64,000 nt of DNA from Nageia nagi (lineage: Eukaryota; Pinophyta), in contig JBITNC010000001.1 in NCBI GenBank assembly GCA_050084985.1, forward strand, positions 72,354,001 through 72,418,000, written 5' to 3'. Each line of letters opens with the position of its first letter. Positions within the stretch are counted from its first letter, which is position 1. Shown here piece by piece: positions 1 through 10,886 of the stretch. The position numbers were made by a program, and so were the translations under genes. The notes beneath the pieces are model-generated. The model worked only from the letters and a program-made list of their open reading frames with translations. It did no database searches and had not been told where the DNA came from.

Positions 1-477
1 ACTTTTCCGTCAGTGAACTTCAAACCCATATCCGACCAAGTATCCTTTCTTTCTGCAAGGTGTTGTCCTTCACCTTTTACAGTATTGCCTTTACCCTTTC
101 TTTATGCTTTCATATCCAGATATGATCGTTAAGTACACACAAAAGTTCCAAACAAACTCTATACATTAAAGAATAAAACATCGTTGGTTAACAGACTACA
201 TACCTCTCATTCCATTCCATTGAGGTTGATTCCAAAGAGAGATACCACACTTTTTATTTATCTATCCCTATTCAGAAAACACACCTGGCAGACATACCTT
301 ACAACATCACAACATTGGGGTTGCTGGACAGGGTGTTTCAACAAAGAGCCCTGGAGGTACACAGTCCTTTTCAATCGAGGAATCGGTAACGCATTCCCAA
401 CTATGTTGCTTGGGATCTCCTAAGTTCTGTGTGCAATATTTAGAGTGTCCCACGTGGGAAAGAAAAGCATCCCAACA
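1..477 (+). mobile_element. Unit G: 3' tail of a giant-LTR-like unit
   Basis: This is the R/U5-like tail of the same family as units A-F, in + orientation, cut by the left window edge. It resembles the last part of unit D (about 44970-45388) and the reverse complement of the end of unit C (24382-24850), including the shared ending ...CCCAACA at 471-477. Directly after it, the sequence switches to the same family in the opposite orientation (unit F). That junction is what an insertion of G into F would give. The candidate target duplication is GATAC (478-482), but its partner lies outside the window. Confidence 0.6.
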
Positions 478-1619
478 GATACCAAACTGATCACCACGAC
501 AAAACATTGTCTAAAGAGTTTATCCTTTTCAAACCAGTTAAAGGGATATCATCCAATTTATCCAACTTTGCAAACAAACAACTATTGTTCAAGTTGTTTT
601 AAAGAGGGGCGAGAACTGCGGCCGATTGATAACAATCAAATGGACATGGTGGAAGAATGTGGGAAAAACTAGAGTTTGGATGAAATTCCTAGTTTGATGT
701 CATAAAATAGGAAAGAAATTCATAATACCTCATTTAACATGCATGCTATGAACCAAGCAACTATCAAAGACTAGTTTCAAACACTTTAGAAAGGTAAAGC
801 AATGATATTTTCCCTAAAACTCGTGAGTTTTCAAAAGGAGGATGCTAAAGTGTCAAACCAACGATGATAATTCGTAAGAATCAATTCATGATATCACAAA
901 TGGATAAACAAGCTCGATCTTTGTCTTAACCACTTTGTATATAGCTTATAAACGAGTTATGTAGAAATACATCAATTTGCTCCTCTTTTACAAAAGTTTC
1001 ACTTTTCTTCAGAAAATGAGCTCACTCAAATGAGTCCGCATGCCTCTTATTTAATAGGCATTTTGGGGATTTTTCTAAAAAATCTAAAATTCTAATAAAA
1101 TGCTAAATTGAAATTATAATGTCGTTTAATGGGAGAAAAATACTCATCCCACTAAATATGCTTGAAAATAAACTATTTATAGAAATTGATGCCGTCTGGC
1201 ATGGATCTTGAGGCGTTTTGCATCAATTTTACAAAATTTGGAGCTTCAAATCATCATTTTGTATCCATTCATCAGTCTTTTGAGCTCCTTCCTTCTTTTA
1301 ATTTGGATTTGCCCTTGATGTGATCATCTGACAAAGTTTTAGGTAATTTTGAGAATATTTTCCGAAAAAGTGGACTTTTTGGTATATTTTTTGGGAAAAT
1401 GGAGGGGGGGTCGATTTTGGATTTTTTTAAAAATGTGGTTTAACCTCATGGATGGGTGAAGGATGGATTTATAAGGCATTTGGCAATTTTTGAGAGGATT
1501 TGGGGATTATGGGTGTTGGATTTGCTCATTTTCCTCTTGAGGGGTCATTTTGGAGGCTCCATAAGGTTTTGCACATTTGAATCTTTCTATTTTTTTCCTT
1601 TTTTTTTTCTCTTTTCAAG

Positions 1620-2600
1620 GGGAATAAGTAGAAAACATGCGCCTAGCCATGGAGGGGAGAGGTTTGGTTCAATTTGGGAGCTTGTAGAGGCAAAGTTGAA
1701 GGAGTTTGCATGCCCCTCAATACCCATGTCTTAGATTTTGCTTTTAGAAAAATTCAAATTTAGAAAAAAAGAACGTTTGCTTATTTGGAGATTTCTATTT
1801 TTTCCATTTTGGAGGACAAATTCATGGTTTGAGGGAGCTACACTCATGCATTTTGCAAATTTCAAAGACCAAATTGGTGTAGAATTGCATCATCTATGCT
1901 CTCATGCTCACAAATTTCAAATTTGATCAAATTTGGGGCTCTCTTTTCCTAGGCGTAGGTTTTCCATATTTTTCCAAGCTTGAGAAAAAATAGTAAAACT
2001 AGAAAACATGCGCCTACCTCCCATTTTTAAGATTTCGCTTATTTTTTGAAGTTTTCAAGGCCTATGCTCATGAATTTGCTTTGTCTTGATGCTCATGTCT
2101 TCAAATTGCAAATCTAAAATTTTGAGAAAATTTGGAGCATTCTCATTGGCTGCCGTCAACTCCTCGTTTCTATTTTTTCTCTTTAGGGAGGTGTTTTCTT
2201 GATTTGGAGGTGAAATACTTGACCAATTAGAGTGCTTCAAGGACCAATGTGATGTAGAATGCAATTGTGCACACTCCCATGCTTGAAATTTTGCATTTTG
2301 ACCAAATTTGGGCACCCTTTTTCCTAGGTGCAGGTTTTCCCATTTTTCTATTGCTTGGAAAAATTAGAAAACTTTGAAAATGTGCACCTAAGGGTGGAGG
2401 ATGGAGGTTTGATCTTTTGAGGGTACTTCCTTGAGCATATGCTTTATTTTCCATGCTCTACAACACCCATGTCTTGGATTTTGATTTGGAAAAATTCAAA
2501 TTTGGAAGAAAAAAGTTGGCATATTTGAAGTTTTCTATTATTTTTTCTCTTTTCAAGGGGAAAAAGTAGAAAACATGCGCCTAGCCACCCCTTGTGCAAT
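1620..2600 (-). repeat. Degenerate tandem repeats with inverted-repeat motifs in unit F
   Basis: The motif GAAAACATGCGCCTA recurs at about 1632 and 2003 and in weaker form at about 2367, then again at about 2568, giving spacings near 370, 365 and 200 bases. Upstream of several copies lies a facing arm such as TAGGCGTAGGTTTTC (about 1953) or TAGGTGCAGGTTTTC (about 2325). Arm pairs can therefore fold into imperfect hairpins of about 60-75 bases. Unit C carries the same pattern at 29.8-31.3 kb. The role is unknown; the position fits an enhancer-like U3 region. Confidence 0.55.
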
Positions 2601-2667
2601 TTCACTTCATTTTGAAAATTTCCAAGCCTAAACCTTATTCTTTTTCCAAGACCTTCCAAAGGGTATT

Positions 2668-3480
2668 TGTAATGACCCTATTTTTAAGAATATCTTGCAT
2701 TTGGGATTTTCCACAAATCTTTTTTCCTACAAGTCAGATATGGTCGTTGCACCTTCAGAATTGGATAGAGCATCTCGTGGCATTTGTTTTAAGTGGTCAC
2801 ATGACCCCTTTTGGACAAGAAATGAAGGAGTTATGGCTACTTGAAGTTCGCCAGTCGGACCAGTCTTCCATATCGCGCCTACACACGAAAATCCACTTAA
2901 CATAGTGGATTTTTACTTAAAAGTGCAATGTTGAATTATAATAAACTTTTATGTTATTCTAATATTATTTTAAGTACTTTTATTTGTAATAAGGCCAATC
3001 AATGACTTAGATTAGCTTAGAGGGGTCAATGCAAGATTAGGGTTGGAGTCTATATAAGGAGATGCAACACTCCATTTTGGGTATGTTATGTGATATGAAA
3101 ATTGAATATTGAAACCCTAGAGTTTCCATGAGTTGAGATTGCAGGTCTTGCTCATTCCCATAGTGCATTGGAGGTGCATGGTTGGGGACTTGGCAACATT
3201 ATTGAAGTGTTATTGCCCTAAAATATCAAAAATACAAAAAGAGGCATCTGTGAGGGTTCGTGGCATTTCTTTTGTGGAGGGATTCACTCAGTTTGGAAAG
3301 TTTGTATCTGCATTTTTAGTTTCGTGAGGATTCCATTTGTCCATTCCAGCTTGTATTGGTTTGGAAATATTTAATATATATGATACTGGCTGATTTCTCC
3401 TCATACTAGTGTTATTTTATGAGCAATTTCTGAGTTATTTTATTGCTGCAATTTATTTCTGCATTTTTATATTGAGGGTT
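2668..3480 (+). mobile_element. LTR of the TGTAATG family, diverged, inserted in unit F
   Basis: It starts with TGTAATGACCC and matches the solo LTR at 37142-37932 for most of its length, including the stretch before the TATA region (TCTATATAAGGAG near 3050). The 3' end is eroded, so the right boundary is approximate and no clean target duplication is seen (left flank GTATT). The open stretches inside it are not genes. Two better copies of this LTR bound the long element at 12067-37105. Confidence 0.65.
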
Positions 3481-4175
3481 TGCTAGAAATAAAGAAATAA
3501 GAAATAAAAGGAACATCATAGTATTCTCATATTTTTCATTTAAACATGTATGAAAAATCTCATCTTTTCTATGTAAGCTCAATTCCACACTTCTTGGAGG
3601 CATTAAGACTTCAAAACCTTCATTAGGTTCCCTAGGGAGCTTCCTTGATCAAAATTGAGAAGTTCCAAGCCCAAATGTGCCTCATTTTGAATTGTCTATG
3701 ACCCTTTGTCACCAAACTTTGCATTAACCATGAATCCACACCTTGCTTTTTCCATTGGACGCATATCTTCATCATCTCCAAGGGCAAAGGAACTTATTTT
3801 CCCATTTTGCACTTGGCTTATATTTAAGACTATTTGAATCAATTCTCGGCCATTTTTAAGAGCAAAGGTACTAAATTTTCCATTTTGCACTTGGCCAATC
3901 TTCAAAAACTGTGCTCACTGCCTATGAACATCATCCCCTAGAGTTAGGAGTCTTGAAAGCTCCAAAATTTATAGTTTGGCACACTGAACTGCCTCACAAC
4001 ATCTTGTGAATAGCCTTTTTGCACCATCTTTAGTGGCATCATCCCTTTCAAAATACTCTCTATCATCTAAGTCGACTTCTTCTACTGTCTTTCTCAGAAG
4101 TGGGTCTTCAGATTTGCAAAATAACAGGGTCCTCAAAATCTTGTATTTTGGGGTATGTTGTGCAAGCACAACAAG

Positions 4176-4356
4176 GAGTCCTATAACCTACTAGGTAGAA
4201 AACCTTTGTCGGCTTCTACGAGCAGCTTGGGTTTTACCACTTCCTTTATTACCCTTCCACATGAGTATAGTTTCTTTTCTTTGGCTTGCAGGATTGGAAC
4301 CCATGACCTCCTAAAGGGAGACCAAGAGACCTTACCACTACACCAACGTCTCACGA
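4176..4356 (-). mobile_element. tRNA-derived SINE, copy 1
   Basis: On the - strand the head (about 4356 to 4285) has a tRNA-like A box, TGGTGTAGTGGTAAGG, and a B box, GGTTCCAATCC, separated by about 35 bases. It is followed by a non-tRNA body ending near 4176. The internal A/B boxes are RNA polymerase III promoter elements. There is no intact tRNA fold with acceptor stem, so this is a SINE rather than a tRNA gene. A second copy of the same body starts at 4411. Confidence 0.6.
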
Positions 4357-4410
4357 CTAAAATTTTAGGGTAAAGTTTCGTGGGTTTTATATCCATGTGC
4401 GTGTAATGGG

Positions 4411-5313
4411 GAGTCCTATAACATACTAGGTAGGAAACCTTGATCAGCCTCTACTAGCACCTCGGGTTTTACCACTTCCTTTATTAGCCCTCTATATGGG
4501 TATAGTTTTGTGATGTCACCTTTGGATAAAATGTAATTAATGATGGAATCTAATGGATTCCCTTTTGTATTATATTTTATTATTTTATTGTGCTTTAAGT
4601 TAATACTTTGAATAGAAGACTTAATGGGTCATTGGACCCCACTATGAGCCCCAAGTGGGACATCTCCCTCTCAAGGATAGATTAGGTGTTTTAATGTACC
4701 TGAAGATCCTGATCATGATTGTGGGAATCTCAAGGTCTATTTAGCACTTAGGCGGATGGATGAGCTTCTACCATTCAGTTGGTCACCAAGATCAGAGGAG
4801 GGCTCCTTCAATGGAGAGGATTCAGGTTTTGAGGGAGCAAGACTGTCTCATTCGTCCATCCAGTTTGAGGATATACGTTGTGCCCTAGTTGACTGCATTG
4901 AGGCCAACGTCCAACTTTGGGAGCTTGGTATTGTATCACTGTTCATTCTTTATCATACATACAACCAGTGGGCATTTGGATCTCATGTTATATTGTGTTA
5001 TTTTCCATTATTGCAATGTTGTGGTTTGATTATCTATTCTTGCATGTGTAAGCCAGATGTTGGCATTGTGAGCTTGTAATAATTGTTGTGGGTTGATCTT
5101 GGCTAGACGTTGGCACATTTGAGTTGTGAATGTATTGTTTGGATGCCCTAGACCAGACGTTAGGGTTTATTGACCTGAATTTGCTAGTTTGCACTTGAGA
5201 TTGTGTTTGGGATCATTACAAGTTTCCTCCCTTTGGCTTGTGGGATTGGAACCCATAACCTCCTAAAGGGAGACCAAAAGGGCCTTACCACTACACCAAT
5301 GCCTCACGATGAT
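4411..5313 (-). mobile_element. tRNA-derived SINE, copy 2, split by a solo LTR
   Basis: The body (4411-4508) repeats the tail of copy 1. The tRNA-like head continues at 5226-5313, with the same B box (GGTTCCAATCC on the - strand) and A-box region. The two halves are separated by a 712-base solo LTR, and removing it with one copy of AGTTT restores the order seen in copy 1. The two SINEs lie in tandem in the same direction. Confidence 0.6.
4509..5220. mobile_element. Solo LTR with AGTTT target duplication
   Basis: The element begins TGTGATGTCACC and ends GGGATCATTACA, the TG..CA ends of an LTR. It is flanked by AGTTT at 4504-4508 and at 5221-5225. No primer-binding site or internal domain is present, so it is a solo LTR left by recombination between two LTRs. 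It sits inside SINE copy 2, giving an independent check of both boundaries. An open stretch of 107 codons at 4756-5079 lies inside and is not treated as a gene. Confidence 0.8.
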
Positions 5314-6790
5314 TTAAATATGTATATCACTTTTATGTTATTTAAGCATTTCTGAGCTACTATGAAAATGTACTAATGGTGTCATGGTTTTACTAGAGAG
5401 ACTTTGTGAAAAACTCTATAGTTTTATTAATAGCAAATTATGTTAGATAATCAAAATCTGATTAAAACAATTTGCATGATGGACTATTATCATTAGCATA
5501 TTTAAGAATGTGGTGCGTAAGGTACAAACCCAATTTATTCCTTAAGCAGTTTTTTCAAGTGGGTTTTGATGTTGAGATGCACTTACACTTGTGGTGGCTG
5601 AAAGATTTACCAAGACTATAAGGTAACAACTATCTGTGCCAATTCTCTATATTGGAAAACATTAAATTATATCTTAAATGCATGATTGTTAATACATATG
5701 AAAGTGGATAGGTTTATCCTTCTTAGTGGTCAAAGAATAATATACTATATCAGATTATTTATAAGCATATTTGTTATTTATTGTATGTAGTGGTTTTGGA
5801 AATTGCTTAGAAACTCATAACAATAACCTAGTACGTATTTCTTAGCATTTCGATTGTTTGTAATGGATAACTAATATAAGTCTGCTTTTAGAGTGCATAT
5901 TTCTGTACATATAGCAAGGGAATTCCAAGCATCTGACTAAAATGTAATGTACGAAATGGGAATACATGGAAGACTGGTATTCACATGTAAATAACCGGAT
6001 TGATAATGGTGATTGTTGAGTCGTTGAGCTGCACCATACACTAATGTATGTGCCTGCACTTTTGGGATCTTCCGCTTTTTAATATACATATATATTCTAT
6101 TATGGGCCTTGCCCATGTACATGTTGGTGCTTCAGTCTATCACTTGCATGAGCGGGGATTGCCTTCTGTCACGTTTCGTACATGTGATATTCTATTTGAA
6201 TTTTATAATTCCATAGGTCAGCTGATTCCTATTAGTCTATGGACATACATGAGTCATCAAGAGAGTCTTTAAAATTTGGTTCTTGCTTGAGCTCTTTAAA
6301 TATTTTTTGTCCTTCATTTTGCGTGTAATGCATTCCTTGTGGCATTTTATATGAAATGTTAGTGTTACATGTAAAGTTGGAGATTTGATGCGATCTGCAC
6401 AAAGCACGAATCCATTTAAAATAGGGAAATGCTACCATAAATGACTAACCTAAGAAAACAGAAAATTTAAAAGAAAAACCAAGAAATGGGAATGACAATT
6501 CTGAGGAACTATATTTGACTTGTCTGATAATTTTCTTGTTTTTTGAATCACAATCACATTTTTCCATATTTAATTAATATTATTACCAGAAAGAGATCAT
6601 GTTCTGAATGTCTTGGGAGGCTGCTCTATTGGAGAGATATAGTGTTTGAGCTCTATTCACAGCTTACAAAAGTATGCTGTCGCTGCAGTTGATTCCGAAA
6701 TTCTCAACAGCTAGAATAATATTTGGAGGGATTGGAAATGATTTTGACAATTATGTCTAAAGATTTATATGGCCAAATAAGGCACAACAT
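5314..6790. other. Intron or flanking sequence, no gene recognised
   Basis: AT-rich sequence with only short open stretches on either strand. I looked for the GCP4 residues expected just before the exon at 7481 and found none here, so the preceding exon is probably farther left or outside the window. Confidence 0.4.
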
Positions 6791-6799
6791 ATTGATTGT

Positions 6800-7110
6800 T
6801 CTCCATTTCAACAATCACTAGGGGTTATGCCATCTTACATATTGTTCCTAACATTCTTTCAGTCCATTTGGGAGGTAAAGTTCTCCTTTAAGCTCAAAGT
6901 TTTGTTTTGGTTAATGCTGCGCTAAGTATTTGCAAATAAGACACATATGAAAAAAAACTTAACTACAAGATTCTTGGTATTTTGTATGTGGAAGGGAGGA
7001 GACAATTGGACATATCTTTTGAAGATGCGCTAATGCTAGAAAGTTTTGTTTAGAGAGTGGGCTGGAATTAGTTTTCTTTTAATTGTGTGTCTCTTTGTGA
7101 AGCTCTATTG
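6800..7110 (+). pseudogene. LINE reverse-transcriptase C-terminal (zf-RVT-like) fragment
   Basis: With frame changes, the + strand reads like the zinc-binding tail found after the reverse transcriptase of plant L1-type LINEs. One stretch reads FKLKVLFWLML, and another reads EETIGHIF followed by CANARK. These resemble the family pattern of a hydrophobic tryptophan-rich stretch and then H-x-C. It is heavily decayed, with stops and shifts, and lies in the GCP4 intron. It could be a chance resemblance over about 100 codons. Confidence 0.4.
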
Positions 7111-7480
7111 TAAGAGAGGATGATTTGGAATAGCTGCAAAAACATACACAACACGTGTATGGGTGCATTGGCCTTTTAGAAGATGATATTCAGTATTGAA
7201 GATCCCCAAATTCTGTCTTTTGGGGGAAGCTTTAGTAGCTTTATTATGTTAGAACTTTCCTTCTTCATCAAGGATTTAGTGCTAACGGTGATATACCTAT
7301 TTCAGTTAATAAGAAGATACTTAGTGAATTGATGTGGTCCCTGCATATTGAAAGTTTTTCTACTTTTCATTTGTAAGAAGGCTTTTACTGACTTATTGAT
7401 CATTTGCTATTGACAATGTAATCTATTAGTATTTAAGTATCTCTCCCATCTCCAAGTTGGTTTTATTTGATTTTCTGTAG

Positions 7481-7755
7481 GAGATGTTGCCAGATTACAT
7501 TCAATTACGAGTTGCAGAATCCATTCTTTTTGTGGGCAAGGCAGTTAGAGTGCTCCGCAATCCAAGCCCATCTTTTAGAAGCCAGGAGGTTGGATCTCAT
7601 CAACAAGGTTCAAAGACTTCAAACAAACAGTCCAGTGTACAGGGGGCTTTCCTTTACAACAGGAGTCTTTTTTGCAAGTGAAGCCTCTACGTGATGTCGA
7701 GCTTCTTCCACAATCCGAAGCTGATAAAATTGCTGCAATGCTTGGAGAATTGAAG
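7481..7755 (+). CDS. GCP4: GCP4 exon a (internal), with a one-base frame break
   Basis: The exon follows an acceptor TTCTGTAG and opens with EMLPDYIQLR, then AESILFVGKAVRVLRNPSPSF, a block nearly identical to what I recall of other plant GCP4 proteins. It ends with DVELLPQSEADKIAAMLGELK before the donor GTACAG. The first and last parts are in different frames. A run of five G at 7642-7646 is where one more G would join them (VQ then GGFPLQQESF). Taken literally, the upstream frame stops at 7679-7681. This is either a real frameshift allele or an assembly error in a homopolymer. Confidence 0.88.
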
Positions 7756-8044
7756 GTACAGGTTTTGACTGGATGGTGCTAGTAGTTAAATGGCACTTAT
7801 GTTTATATCAAAGTATTGATGTGTTTTGAATCGAGTAATAAATGATATATTTCATTTTTTTGACGTAGCAGTTGATATTACTGAATTGATGAGATAATAC
7901 AAATCTCTTATGGAAACATTTTTTGGGTTTCAAATGCCTTTGTCAAGGTTATTTCTAGATGGGAGATGTATATCTGCCATTTGTGGAATTTGTCCCTCCT
8001 ACCAAAATTGCTTTCATAACGTTTAACTTACTGTTGATATGCAG

Positions 8045-8125
8045 AAGATGTCTGAATTCCACAAGAGGTCATTTGAATGTGCTGTTGATTCGATTCGTGC
8101 TATTGCAGCTACACATCTTTGGCAG
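8045..8125 (+). CDS. GCP4: GCP4 exon b (internal)
   Basis: Twenty-seven codons in phase 0 on both sides: KMSEFHKRSFECAVDSIRA then IAATHLWQ. This matches the conserved SEFHKRSFEC..VDS..AIA..HLWQ segment of plant GCP4. Acceptor GATATGCAG, donor GTTTGA. Intron before it is 289 bases, intron after it 106 bases. Confidence 0.92.
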
Positions 8126-8231
8126 GTTTGATAGAACAGAAATGTGAAAACCATAATATCATTTGGGAGGATATCTTATGATACTGATTGGACTTTTCAA
8201 TATTTTGGTTTCTTATGCTAGTTTCTTGTAG

Positions 8232-8315
8232 CTTGTTGTTGTACATGCAGACTTAAATGGTCACTTGAAAGCGCTTAAAGACTACTTTCTTTTGGCCAAA
8301 GGGGATTTCTTTCAG
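8232..8315 (+). CDS. GCP4: GCP4 exon c (internal), ends at a GC donor
   Basis: Twenty-eight codons, LVVVHADLNGHLKALKDYF then LLAKGDFFQ, match the conserved GCP4 core (ADLNGHLKALKDYFLL.KGDFFQ). The coding sequence ends in CAG and is followed by GCAAGT, the consensus of the minor GC-AG intron class. The nearest GT (8320) would add four bases and break the phase with the next exon (46483), so the GC donor is the only frame-consistent choice. Confidence 0.9.
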
Positions 8316-9090
8316 GCAAGTTCTACAGATATGAATGTAACAGCGGACAGTTTGCTACTTGTTTATTAGACTAGAATGTGAGCATTAAAATATATGCATA
8401 ATACAATTATAGAGTAAACACAACTGAAAATGTTACTCTCAGTTAGTTGCAAGGGAAGTCATTACATGTACCCGACAGTCAACCAACTCAATCACTACAG
8501 CCATGAGTCTGCCCTTTGTTGTAGACATGCGCTTTTACATTTGTAGCTGCCATTAACCTTATATTGTGTTTTGGAGTTAGGATATGATTGGGCACATATA
8601 GTGTGCTGCATTACAAGGATAGATTTTTTTATTGAGGTCATCTCCCAGTTAGGGCTTTTCATTTGTTTCTAGTAAGTAAGATTAGTTGCTGTGGTTCCTA
8701 AGTTCTGAATTGGCTGTTTTTACATTTAAATGGTGGTTGTTGGGTGGCTCTTAGGATATCACAAGTCATTCTTGGTTTACATTGCTACAGCCTTTTGTTT
8801 TATTATTTTCCTTTCTACTAAAACTTTTTTACCATTTCCACTTATGACATTGTCATACACTGTGTAAGCTTTAAGATTTCAACATGCTAATAGGTGCTCA
8901 TAAACCCTACAAGTACTATAAATTGTGGGATAAAATATATCCACTGTTATACCTTTTCCAGAGTCTCTTTGTCATTTTTCACATATCCTGAGCTCCAGTA
9001 TTTCCCGATCATGAGATGTCGTTCTCTTGGTCTTTCCTCTCGAACATGATTCTCTTCCAAAATTTGTGTGTCCCCAAAATTCGCTGGAAT
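8316..9090. other. Start of the giant intron, then 3' remnant of the gypsy element
   Basis: 8316-8900 shows no gene. From about 8930 to 9090 the - strand looks like the downstream tail of the gypsy element whose RNase H ends at 9091. Integrase is absent, so a deletion probably joins RNase H to the element's 3' tail. No 3' LTR is recognisable. Confidence 0.3.
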
Positions 9091-10338
9091 TTAGGGGTGT
9101 GTTGTGGAGGCCAAAACACTTAGACAAAGCATGCATGATAACAAGCATCCTTTTGTCATAAATAGAAATGTCTTTTCTATTGGAGTGAACTTCCTACTCT
9201 CAAATGCAATTGGCTGTCCCTTTTGCATAAGAACAACACCAATACCAAAACCAAAAGCATCACATTCAACCACAAATGGTTGTGTAAAATCAGGAGTCAC
9301 AAGAAAAAGACAAAAAATCATTACTTGCTTCAACTTCTGAAAAGCTTCTTGTGCAGCATTGCTCCATTAGAATGCTCATTTCATTGTCAAATCTGATAAA
9401 GGGGCTGCTAATTGAGAAAAACCCCTAGTGCACCTTCTGTAGTAACTGCATAAGCACAAAATCCTCTCAATCTTGTCAACATTGAGGGTATAGGACAATT
9501 TTGGATGGCTGAAATCTTTTGTTGATCAACTTGTACACCTTGGGTGTTGATTATGTGCCCTAAGTGCAAAATTTCAGTCATCTCAAACTCACTCTTGGAC
9601 GTTTTGGCATAGAATTTCTGCTATTCCAAAATTTCCAAAACTAAATCCAAATGCTGCAAATGTTCTTCCCATGAACTGTTGTAAACCAGAATGTCATAAA
9701 AAGAAACTAACACATAATCCTGCAACTGTTTTATGAAAACATGGCTCATCGCTAATTGGAATGTGGCAGGTGCATTTGTCAAACCAAATGGCATCACCAA
9801 AAACTCATAATGATCATAATGACATCTAAAGGCAATTTTGTGCACATCGTCATCTCTAACTTTGATTTGATAATAACCAAATCTCAAATCTATCTTTTAG
9901 AAGTAGATTGCACCATGGAGCTCATCTATAAGTTCATAAATGCTAGGGATAGGGTACCTATTTTTAATGGTCTTTGTATTAAGAATCCTATAGCCAATAC
10001 ATGGTTCCATCTTTTTTGTTGAATAATACAACAAAAGATGCAAAAGGACTAGAACTAGGATAAATGTGACCCATCTCTAGTAACTTCTTGATTGTTTTTT
10101 CAATTTCATCCTTGAACACACGTGGGTGCCTATATGGAGTGATCATAATAGGTTTTGTACCCTTCTCTAATTCTATGATATGTTCAAACTCTCTATTGGG
10201 TGGCAAACCCTTAGGCATATCACCAAACATTACACTATGCCTATCAAGGATGGATTTAATATCAAGATGATATGTAACATCATTTTTACTAGAAGAAGAG
10301 AAGATGACATACCTTTCACCATGAACATTTCTCCCCAA
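9091..10338 (-). pseudogene. Ty3/gypsy reverse transcriptase and RNase H, decayed
   Basis: The - strand encodes, in broken frames, the N-terminal RT region (10338-9988: FEHIIELEKGTKPIM, PYRHP, LLEMGHIYPSSSPFAS), the RT core (9887-9621: DLRFGYYQIKV, FRCHYDHYEFLVMPFGLTNA, ATFQ) and RNase H (9333-9091: FVVECDAFGFGIGVVLMQKG). These are standard Ty3/gypsy motifs. The catalytic FxDDILVYS box reads FYDILVYN, so a catalytic aspartate is lost. Stops and shifts separate the parts, so it is not functional. The order is that of a - strand element with its 5' LTR at 38270-39312. Confidence 0.88.
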
Positions 10339-10418
10339 AGTATGTCCTTTTTGAGAATCCTCTCCATTGCATCACATTACGCTCATTAAATTTGAACTTG
10401 AACTCTAACAATTTGTAG

Positions 10419-10886
10419 TTAGTGCGAATCTCTCCCAGAGAGTACAACCATTGGACACCCCAAACTGCATGTGGAATCCCTCCCATATGGTAGATATAAA
10501 AAATCATCAGTAACCTCATAGTCACAAATGGTACCTTTCAATTGTTTGACCACTTGGTCACAAATTGAAATCTGTCCATTTGCATTGGCAACCTTAAAAC
10601 TATCAAAGTTCTTTGCTGTAAGCTTCTTTTTGGTCACAAAATCTGCATCAATGAAATTGAAAGTTGCCCCTCCATCAATCAACATAATAACATCATTTTC
10701 AGCCATTTTTCCTTTGACTTTGATGGTCATATACTTGGACACACCTGAAATAGTGGCCAAGGTATTATGTCCAACATCATCATTGTCTTGCGATGGCTGT
10801 GAAGATTGTTGTTCCATTATAAATTCTGCAAAATCAGCAGGCTCTAATTCTGTTTCAAACTCCTCATCAGGAAATAACTTCACCAA
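10419..10886 (-). pseudogene. Ty3/gypsy retroviral-type aspartic protease
   Basis: An open stretch of 155 codons contains IMLIDGGATFNFID, the active-site region of the pepsin-like retroelement protease. The usual D[ST]GA is here DGGA. It lies between the Gag zinc-knuckle region (to the right) and the reverse transcriptase (to the left), in gag-protease-RT order on the - strand. The frame is interrupted before the RT. Confidence 0.8.

Larger units (their letters stand above)
478..4173 (-). mobile_element. Unit F: giant-LTR-like unit without its reading frame
   Basis: Read on the - strand, the unit starts at 4173 with TGTTGTGCTTGCACAACA, the same palindromic start seen in units B and E. It runs through a block (about 3550-4173) matching the first 540 bases of unit D, then tandem repeats at 1620-2600, and then the R/U5-like block (about 478-1190), which matches D and C. 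The roughly 3-kb reading frame carried by B, C and D at this place is absent. A separate LTR (2668-3480) is inserted in it, and its distal end is cut by unit G. The flank AGGAG (4174-4178) is the likely target duplication; its partner is not visible. Confidence 0.6.

Noticed and set aside
4285-4356. tRNA gene
   Set aside because: A and B boxes are present, but no closed cloverleaf or acceptor stem is seen and a second copy shares the non-tRNA body, so it is a SINE.
4756-5079. 107-codon open frame
   Set aside because: It lies wholly inside a solo LTR bounded by AGTTT duplications and resembles no family.
1-7480. Upstream GCP4 exons
   Set aside because: I looked for the conserved residues before MLPDYI and for earlier GCP4 blocks and found none with splice sites.
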